This document shows, in pieces, positions 1-4,385 of a DNA stretch of 5,672 bases. Made by a program: the position numbers and the translations under genes. The stretch comes from Alphaproteobacteria bacterium (GTDB taxonomy: Bacteria > Pseudomonadota > Alphaproteobacteria > JABSOH01 > JABAAW01): positions 1 to 5,672 of the forward strand of contig JABAAD010000045.1 in the NCBI GenBank assembly GCA_014238935.1, in the 5' to 3' direction. Numbering within the stretch: position 1 is the stretch's first letter; each line of letters opens with the position of its first letter. The notes beneath the pieces were generated by a model. It made no database searches. It saw only the letters and a list, made by a program, of their open reading frames with translations, and was not told the origin of the DNA.

Positions 1-818
1 CGCTCCAAAGTCAGACGCGGCATCGCGCCGAGAGCGGTCTCCACGGGCAAGAGGAGATCGCCCAAAAGCGAGAGCGTCTCACTGTGCGAGCGCGGCGTGG
101 GCGATCCTTCTTGGTCGTCTTCCTCCGCTTGTGGTTTGTCGAACAACCTCTCCAGCTTTTCCAGCGAGACGGCGTGTTGCTCGGCAAACGCGCCGACCTT
201 GCTACGGCGCAAGCTTTGCAACCGACCGAAGCAGCCCAAACGCTCGCCCAAGTCTCTGGCGATCGCGCGCATATAGGCACCCTTGCCCGCCTCGACCGAA
301 AAACGAGCCCTGTCCTCGTCGAGGACATCGACAAGCTGCAGGCGGAAAATACGCACTTTGCGTGCTGCCAGCAACACCACCTCTCCTTGTCGCGCCAAGG
401 TGTAGGCGCGTTTGCCGCCGATGCGCAACGCCGAAAAACGCGGCGGGCGTTGCGTAATCTCGCCCGTGAACTCAGGCAAGAGACTCTCGATATCAGCGCG
501 ACAAGGACGCGCATCGCTGCTCGCTTCGATCTCTCCCTCTGAATCGTCCGTCGTGCGACGCTCGCCCCAGCGCACCACCATGTCGTAGACCTTCGTTCCC
601 TCCATCGCGTAGGAAACCGTCTTCGTCGCCGCTCCCAAAGCCAGCGGCAGCAAACCTTCCGCAGCAGGATCCAAAGTTCCGGCGTGACCGCACTTGCGCG
701 CGCGCAAAAGAGACTGGACACGCGCAACCGCAACGGTCGAGCGCAACCCCACCGCCTTGTCCAAGACGAGCCAGCCGTCCAGCGCAAGTCCGTGTTTTCT
801 TACCTGACGAAGTCCCAT
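1..818 (-). CDS. truB: tRNA pseudouridine(55) synthase TruB, 3' end cut by window edge
   Basis: TruB converts U55 of the tRNA T-loop to pseudouridine in the cytoplasm. Translating the minus strand from ATG at 818-816 gives 272 codons with no stop before the window edge. Family motifs appear in order. DGWLVLDKAVG is at residues 14-24. The catalytic-loop motif GHAGTLDP is at 44-51, with the presumed nucleophile Asp50. KVY at 76-78 carries the conserved active-site Tyr. RWGE...TDD lies at 83-92, QRPPRFSALRIGGKRAY at 123-139, and KGAYMRAIARDLG at 179-191 with the conserved Arg184. The C-terminal signature LLPVETALGAMPRL is at 256-269, so only a short tail is likely missing. An acidic stretch at about 226-247 looks like an insertion before this tail. 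An in-frame TAG at 836-834 closes the frame upstream. No Shine-Dalgarno is visible before the ATG. The gene is divergent from mnmC1, and rbfA, a common upstream partner of truB, is absent here. The family call is very secure; the exact start slightly less so. Confidence 0.95.
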   Translation of the reverse strand, partial: MGLRQVRKHGLALDGWLVLDKAVGLRSTVAVARVQSLLRARKCGHAGTLDPAAEGLLPLALGAATKTVSYAMEGTKVYDMVVRWGERRTTDDSEGEIEASSDARPCRADIESLLPEFTGEITQRPPRFSALRIGGKRAYTLARQGEVVLLAARKVRIFRLQLVDVLDEDRARFSVEAGKGAYMRAIARDLGERLGCFGRLQSLRRSKVGAFAEQHAVSLEKLERLFDKPQAEEDDQEGSPTPRSHSETLSLLGDLLLPVETALGAMPRLTLE

Positions 819-847
819 GAAAATAAGTGTAAACTAAAAAGAAGCAG

Positions 848-863
848 AGAGAGAGGAGAGAGA
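848..863. repeat. Polypurine mirror repeat (GA tract)
   Basis: Bases 846-868 are all purine on the plus strand. Within them 848-863 is a perfect mirror repeat, AGAGAGAG followed by GAGAGAGA. Such homopurine mirror tracts can adopt triplex DNA in vitro and are prone to slippage. The minus-strand copy is a pyrimidine tract in the upstream region of truB. Any regulatory role is speculative. Confidence 0.6.
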
Positions 864-883
864 AGAGATTTTGCGTGTCTTGT

Positions 884-913
884 GCCAAGCAGTGTTGCGC
901 CGAGCAGTGTTGC
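884..913. repeat. 15-bp tandem duplication upstream of mnmC1
   Basis: Two adjacent 15-base units, 884-898 and 899-913, share the core AGCAGTGTTGC and differ at one base (A887 versus G902). The array ends one base before the TACAAT hexamer, so it occupies the position where a -35 element or an activator or repressor site would sit. It could be a duplicated binding site or a neutral duplication. Confidence 0.8.
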
Positions 914-914
914 A

Positions 915-920
915 TACAAT
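915..920 (+). promoter_or_regulatory. Candidate -10 element for mnmC1-mnmC2
   Basis: TACAAT matches five of six bases of the sigma-70 type TATAAT consensus and lies 35 bases before the mnmC1 start codon, giving a plausible short leader. No good -35 hexamer occurs at 16-18 bases spacing; that region is inside the tandem duplication. The call is therefore tentative. Confidence 0.35.
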
Positions 921-955
921 GCTAGACCAAAACAACCTCCGCCGAAGAGAAAACG

Positions 956-1777
956 ATGACGCAGCCAAAAACAAACTGGGCGCAAGTCTCGTGGCACAAA
1001 AACGGCACGCCCTATGCGACGGCTTACAACGACGGCTACTTCGGAGAAGACAACCCCGCAGCAGAGGCGTACCATGTTTTCTGCAAGGGGTTGGCTTTGC
1101 CCGAGGCGTGGGACACCTTCTTCGACGACAGAAAAGTCTTTCGTATCGTCGAGTTGGGCTTCGGCACGGGGCTAAACTTTCTGCTGACAGCACGGCTATG
1201 GCAAAATTGGCAGAAAACAGAATGGCAGAAGAAAGGACAGATTAAAGACAAGGATGAGAAAAAACCTCTTTTGGACTACTGGGGCATCGAAGCCCATCCT
1301 TTGCGCGTACAGGACTTGCAGCACTTCTATCGTCGCTATGAGAGCTGCGGCAGCGAGGAATTGTTGCAGGCATGGAAAAATTTGTCGATTTTTGTCGGCA
1401 ACAGCCCCTGCCCCCCCTTCGTTCGCTTGCTTTCAACCCCCTCGTTGCGTCTTACGCTGTTGTTGCAAGACATCGACGCTGCGCTCGCAACCTTGCTTGC
1501 AAGCTTTGCGCGCGAGGTCGATGGGTGGTACTGCGACGGATTTGCGCCCCGCTCCAACCCCGCCATGTGGAGCGACAAAGTTTTCTCTGCCCTCGCGCGC
1601 TGTACGCGTGCGCGTACGCCTTTTCCGCAGCTCGCCAGCTTTTCGGTTGCAAAAAGCGTGCGTACGACAGCGAACGCGTACGGATTTCGTACGCAAAAAC
1701 GAAAGGGGTGGCTCGCAAAAAGAGAGGTGCTGCAAGGATTCTTCGAGGGACAAAAACAACACCTCCCTTCGGCATGA
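956..1777 (+). CDS. mnmC: tRNA (mnm5s2U34) methyltransferase, MnmC1/MnmD (DUF752) type
   Basis: This 273-residue protein matches the N-terminal, SAM-dependent half of MnmC. It methylates the 5-aminomethyl group of nm5(s2)U34 in the tRNA anticodon, giving mnm5(s2)U34. Evidence in order: the family N-terminus YFGEDNPAAEAYHVF at 28-42; the SAM-binding motif LGFGTGLNF at 67-75; a second Rossmann motif YWGIEAHPL at 108-116; LLQDIDAAL at 168-176; and the signature DGFAPRSNPAMW at 194-205, with Asp194 the likely catalytic acid by analogy to MnmC. The C-terminal GF.....KGWLAKRE segment (243-256) fits the usual end of the domain. Residues 86-104 form a Lys/Glu-rich insertion. The start has a weak purine-rich ribosome site (GAAGAGA, 944-950). 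Its stop overlaps the start of the oxidoreductase gene by ATGA, so the two are probably translated together. A C7 run lies at 1411-1417. In many Proteobacteria the two domains are one fused protein; here they are separate. Confidence 0.93.
   Translation: MTQPKTNWAQVSWHKNGTPYATAYNDGYFGEDNPAAEAYHVFCKGLALPEAWDTFFDDRKVFRIVELGFGTGLNFLLTARLWQNWQKTEWQKKGQIKDKDEKKPLLDYWGIEAHPLRVQDLQHFYRRYESCGSEELLQAWKNLSIFVGNSPCPPFVRLLSTPSLRLTLLLQDIDAALATLLASFAREVDGWYCDGFAPRSNPAMWSDKVFSALARCTRARTPFPQLASFSVAKSVRTTANAYGFRTQKRKGWLAKREVLQGFFEGQKQHLPSA
1601..1694. repeat. Cluster of GTAC-centred inverted repeats inside mnmC1
   Basis: Four copies of the palindrome CGTACG occur at 1613-1618, 1661-1666, 1677-1682 and 1688-1693. 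Two larger inverted repeats are built from them. GTACGCG/CGCGTAC at 1602-1617 has a 2-base spacer, and GCGTACG/CGTACGC at 1676-1694 has a 5-base loop. Bases 1601-1619 are strictly alternating pyrimidine-purine. The segment codes for the C-terminal part of the methyltransferase domain, so it is not a separate insertion as far as the protein shows. Confidence 0.7.
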
Positions 1778-2976
1778 ACAACAAGACAAAGGTCGCCGTC
1801 ATAGGCGGCGGTATCGCAGCCTTCGCTGCCGAGTGGGCGTTACGCACGGCGGGATTTCCTGTCCTCGCCCTCAAAGGAACAGAGCCCCCCACAGCCCCCG
1901 AGCGCTTGCTCGTCTGCCCGCGCTTGCAGCGCGGAGAGGGCACCCACGCGCGTTTCCTGCGCGACGCCTACCGAGAAGCTTGCATCGAATCTGGCATCGA
2001 ATCTTGCGCCTTCTACGCCCGCCCGCCTCACAACAAGGCTGTTGTCAACAAAGCTGGCATCAAAAATGGCGTTGTGCGTGGTGCACTACGATTGGCACAA
2101 AGCGCAGAAGAGCAAAAACGCATGCGCGCGCTTGCCCAAGAGCTGCCGAATCTTTGTCGTTGGCTGAACGCGAGCGAGGCGCAACAGAAGAGCGGATTGA
2201 AACAAAATGCCACGCGCTGGGGAGGAAACTTTTTGCCGCACGCGCTCGTCCTTCAACCCCGACGCTTGCTGGAACAAGACGAGACCACCCTTGCGCTCAA
2301 TGTCGTGCGCACGAGGCAAGAGGCGGACGGCGCTTGGAGGCTTTGGGCAGAAAACAACAAAGCAGAACAAGAGGTGTTTAAACAGGAGGTGTTTAAAGCA
2401 GAGGCGATCGTGCTTGCGCTCGGCGCGCACCTTCCCGCCTTTCTTCAACAGCGCGTCTTCTCGCCCTTGCCCCCTTTACAACACCTGCTCGCGGCATTGC
2501 AAACGGGCAGAGGACGGATCGATATCTGCGACAAAGCAGCTCTTGCCCGCCCGCCGCGTTTGCCCGTGTGCGCGTCAGGATGGATCATGCCCTTCGAAGG
2601 CAATCGTATTGGCATCGTGCGCGGGCTCGCCCCTTCGCGCGTGCACGAGGCTAGACAAGAAAACCGCAAGCGACTTCAAGAATGGTGCGGACTTTCAGAA
2701 GACAGGGCGATGTTCGAAAAACCTTACGAAGCCGCGCGCTTGTCTACGCGCGACCGCCTGCCGCTGCTGGGAGAAATTCCTTGCAAAGAAGGACACAAGC
2801 CGAGTCGACTCTTTCTTTTTTCTGCTTTGGGCGGACACGGCTTTCTCACCGCGCCCTTGTGCGCGCAAAAACTCGTCCGCTTGTTGCAACGACAAGACGC
2901 CAGCTCTGCGCAAGCTGATACGGACTTTCTTTCTCCGCAGAGGTTTTTGTCGCCACCCCGCAGCCCCCCTACTTAG
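1774..2976 (+). CDS. mnmC: FAD-dependent cmnm5(s2)U34 oxidoreductase, MnmC2 type
   Basis: This 400-residue protein corresponds to the C-terminal half of MnmC. That half uses FAD to remove the carboxymethyl group of cmnm5(s2)U34 and produce nm5(s2)U34, the substrate of the neighbouring methyltransferase. An N-terminal dinucleotide-binding motif, VAVIGGGIAAFAAEWAL, is at residues 7-23, with Ala in place of the usual third Gly. GGNFLPHALVLQP is at 150-162 and AIVLALGAH, the second FAD-contact strand, at 211-219. RLSTRDRLPLLGEIP is at 322-336 and ALGGHGFLTAPL at 351-362; both are typical C-terminal MnmC/DAO-family signatures. The usual RGQ segment reads RGRID (246-250), and the tail after residue 375 is Pro/Ser-rich. 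The ATG overlaps the mnmC1 stop and has no nearby Shine-Dalgarno; a GAGGGA lies about 24 bases upstream. Translation probably depends on coupling. Two short in-frame tandem duplications lie in the gene. A less specific DAO-family oxidoreductase is the alternative, but the pairing makes MnmC2 by far the best reading. Confidence 0.9.
   Translation: MNNKTKVAVIGGGIAAFAAEWALRTAGFPVLALKGTEPPTAPERLLVCPRLQRGEGTHARFLRDAYREACIESGIESCAFYARPPHNKAVVNKAGIKNGVVRGALRLAQSAEEQKRMRALAQELPNLCRWLNASEAQQKSGLKQNATRWGGNFLPHALVLQPRRLLEQDETTLALNVVRTRQEADGAWRLWAENNKAEQEVFKQEVFKAEAIVLALGAHLPAFLQQRVFSPLPPLQHLLAALQTGRGRIDICDKAALARPPRLPVCASGWIMPFEGNRIGIVRGLAPSRVHEARQENRKRLQEWCGLSEDRAMFEKPYEAARLSTRDRLPLLGEIPCKEGHKPSRLFLFSALGGHGFLTAPLCAQKLVRLLQRQDASSAQADTDFLSPQRFLSPPRSPPT
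1982..2005. repeat. 12-bp tandem duplication in mnmC2
   Basis: Two adjacent units, GCATCGAATCTG and GCATCGAATCTT, differ only at the last base. In frame they produce the repeated peptide IES-GIES at about residues 71-77 of MnmC2. The period is a multiple of three, so the frame is kept. Confidence 0.8.
2368..2397. repeat. 15-bp tandem duplication in mnmC2
   Basis: Two adjacent 15-base units, 2368-2382 and 2383-2397, differ at one base (A2370 versus G2385) and encode QEVFK twice (residues 199-208). They sit just before the AIVLALGAH strand, probably in a surface turn. The near identity suggests a recent event. Confidence 0.85.
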
Positions 2977-2980
2977 TCCC

Positions 2981-3006
2981 CTCTTTAGCCTCCCTCTTTA
3001 GCCTCC
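2981..3006. repeat. Perfect 13-bp tandem duplication in the convergent gap
   Basis: CTCTTTAGCCTCC occurs twice head to tail (2981-2993 and 2994-3006), filling most of the 33-base gap between the stops of mnmC2 and the MFS gene. There is no hairpin with a T-run here, so it does not look like an intrinsic terminator for either gene. A 13-base period is tolerated because no frame is at stake. Confidence 0.9.
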
Positions 3007-3009
3007 TTC

Positions 3010-4260
3010 TTACGCGGCGGCGGGGGCGAGCGCGCCTCGTTGTTCTTTGATGGGATAGTGCAAGGCAGCGGCGACCAGCCCCAGCAGCACAGCCAGCCAC
3101 CACATCGGATCGTAGCTGTGGAAGGTGCGGAAGATCACGCCGCCAAGCCACGCTCCGAAGAACGAGCCCAGCTGGTGCGAGACGAAGACGATGCCGTAGA
3201 GCATCGCCATGTTCGGCGCGCCGAAGAAGGAGAGCACAAGCCCGCTCGTAGGCGGCACCGTGCTGAGCCACAAGAAGCCCATGAGACTTGCAAAAATCGC
3301 CGCCGTCAGAGGCGTCTTGTCCGCAAGCAGAAACAGCACGATCACCGCAGAGCGCAGTATGTAGATGAGGGTCAGAATCGTCTTCTTGCGCATGATCCTG
3401 CCTCCCAGCCATCCGCTCAAAAGCGTGCCGGCAATGTTACCCAATCCGATCAGCGCCAACGCCGTCGTCGCAGTAGAGCGCGGCAGACCGATATCGGCAA
3501 AGTAGTTCGGAAGGTGCGCCGCGATGAAGACAACTTGAAAACCACAGACGAAGAACCCCGTCGTCAGCAGCAGATAGCTGCCGTGTCGCGTCGCGCGCAC
3601 GAAGGCGGTCGTCGCAGGAAGGGGAGGGCGCGAAGAACGCTTACGCTCTGCTATGGCGAACGCGCCCGGCAGCATCGAGAGCGTGCATAGCGCGAGCAGC
3701 GCGCAGGCAACGAGCAGCTCGAAGTTGGAGAGCGCAAAACCCTCCAGCAGTACGACGGCAAACGCTCCGACAGAGCCCGCCGCCGAGACGAGACCTAGTC
3801 CCATCGCTTGATGAGCGGGAGGAGCCGCGCGTGAGAGCGCTCCGAACACGACACCGAAGGTCGTCGCCGCAAGCGCAATGCCGATCAACATCTGTCCGGT
3901 GTAGAAACCCAAGATAGAATGTCCCATCACGCCCATGCCCGCCGCGTAGCACAGAGCGCCCAGCGCTGCCACCCGCCCCGCGCCGTAGCGGTCGGCGAGT
4001 GCTCCGCAAAAAGGCGATGCCAAGCCCCAAAGAAGATTCTGTAGTGCAATCGCAAGCGAGAAGCCGCCGATGCTCAAGCCGATCGTGTTCGACAACGGGG
4101 CTGCAAAAAGTCCGAAGCCGTGCCGCAACCCCATGCCCCAAAACAAAAGCCAAACACCCCCCGCCAAAACAAAAAGCCAACGATAATCTCCTCGATAATC
4201 TCCTCGATGATCTCCGCTCGCATTCTCCTCCGCCCCCTTCCTCTCCTTGTTGCGTGCCAT
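3010..4260 (-). CDS. MFS transporter, 12 transmembrane helices, substrate unknown
   Basis: This 416-residue inner-membrane protein is a major facilitator superfamily secondary transporter. A charged cytoplasmic tail (1-27) precedes hydrophobic segments, read by eye, at roughly 28-47, 66-84, 96-112, 118-141, 152-172, 181-203, 227-248, 264-285, 293-312, 317-338, 352-373 and 385-402. The MFS motif A in the loop after helix 2 reads GALADRYGAGR (86-96). A second, degenerate copy, LSGWLGGRIMRKK (281-293), follows helix 8. A charged middle loop (205-226) separates the two halves. The ATG at 4260-4258 is preceded by AGAGG about five bases upstream, and the stop is TAA at 3012-3010. The tail contains a three-unit 12-bp repeat giving GDYRGDYR. 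It converges on mnmC2 and diverges from the AsmA-like gene, so it is likely transcribed alone. General resemblance is to small-solute or monocarboxylate-type MFS proteins, but nothing visible fixes the substrate or the transport direction. Confidence 0.93.
   Translation of the reverse strand: MARNKERKGAEENASGDHRGDYRGDYRWLFVLAGGVWLLFWGMGLRHGFGLFAAPLSNTIGLSIGGFSLAIALQNLLWGLASPFCGALADRYGAGRVAALGALCYAAGMGVMGHSILGFYTGQMLIGIALAATTFGVVFGALSRAAPPAHQAMGLGLVSAAGSVGAFAVVLLEGFALSNFELLVACALLALCTLSMLPGAFAIAERKRSSRPPLPATTAFVRATRHGSYLLLTTGFFVCGFQVVFIAAHLPNYFADIGLPRSTATTALALIGLGNIAGTLLSGWLGGRIMRKKTILTLIYILRSAVIVLFLLADKTPLTAAIFASLMGFLWLSTVPPTSGLVLSFFGAPNMAMLYGIVFVSHQLGSFFGAWLGGVIFRTFHSYDPMWWLAVLLGLVAAALHYPIKEQRGALAPAAA
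4181..4216. repeat. 12-bp tandem repeat, three units, in the MFS N-terminal tail
   Basis: Units at 4181-4192 and 4193-4204 are identical (CGATAATCTCCT on the plus strand). The third, 4205-4216, differs at two bases. Read on the minus strand they encode the DHRGDYRGDYR tail just before the first transmembrane helix. The frame is preserved whatever the copy number. Confidence 0.85.
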
Positions 4261-4385
4261 GCGAACCTCTGTTTCTGCGTCGTTGCCAATCTCTTCGCCG
4301 CGACGATAGCATAACTTAATGTTACTTGCCTGTTTTGCCCTATCGTTCGATGCTAACGAGGGGAAGGACTTGCCAACAGGAACCC
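4261..4385. promoter_or_regulatory. Divergent intergenic region between MFS gene and AsmA-like gene
   Basis: This 125-base gap should contain both promoters. Around 4306-4325 it is distinctly AT-richer than its surroundings. A weak rightward candidate is TTGCCA (4283-4288) with TAGCAT (4307-4312) at 18 bases spacing. Leftward, TATGCT (4313-4308 on the minus strand) is a possible -10 with no clear -35. The only useful start signal is AGGA (4378-4381) four bases before the downstream ATG. No terminator, small gene or RNA gene was recognised. Confidence 0.35.

Larger units (their letters stand above)
819..955. promoter_or_regulatory. Divergent intergenic region between truB and mnmC1
   Basis: This 137-base gap must hold the start signals for both truB (leftward) and mnmC1 (rightward). 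It contains an A-rich stretch next to truB, a polypurine tract at about 841-868, a 15-bp tandem duplication at 884-913 and a TACAAT hexamer at 915-920. On the minus strand a TACACT hexamer (833-828) ends nine bases before the truB ATG. If that is the -10 element, the truB transcript would have almost no leader, which would fit the missing Shine-Dalgarno. No convincing -35 was found for either direction. These assignments are by eye. Confidence 0.5.

Noticed and set aside
84..542. Open frame of 152 codons on the plus strand, antisense to truB
   Set aside because: The true truB frame on the minus strand carries all family motifs across the same bases. The plus-strand product shows no recognisable domain and is a compositional shadow.
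11..915. Long minus-strand frames overlapping truB in other phases
   Set aside because: They give Arg/Cys/Trp-rich products without domain features, while the frame from 818 reads as TruB throughout.
1372..1773. N-terminal extension of mnmC2 back to an ATG at 1372
   Set aside because: The extension has no domain features and overlaps the methyltransferase, whereas the family N-terminus (VAVIGGG) starts six residues after the ATG at 1774.
1254..2381. 375-codon plus-strand frame across mnmC1 and mnmC2
   Set aside because: Its product is rich in Arg, Cys and Pro without motifs, and it overlaps two well-supported genes in another phase.
2977..3009. Intrinsic terminator between the convergent genes
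   Set aside because: The stretch is a 13-bp tandem direct repeat with no stem-loop or T-run in either direction.
3040..3690. 216-codon plus-strand frame antisense to the MFS gene
   Set aside because: It is a highly charged Arg/Gln/His-rich product typical of the antisense of a membrane-protein gene. The minus strand has clear helices and MFS motifs.
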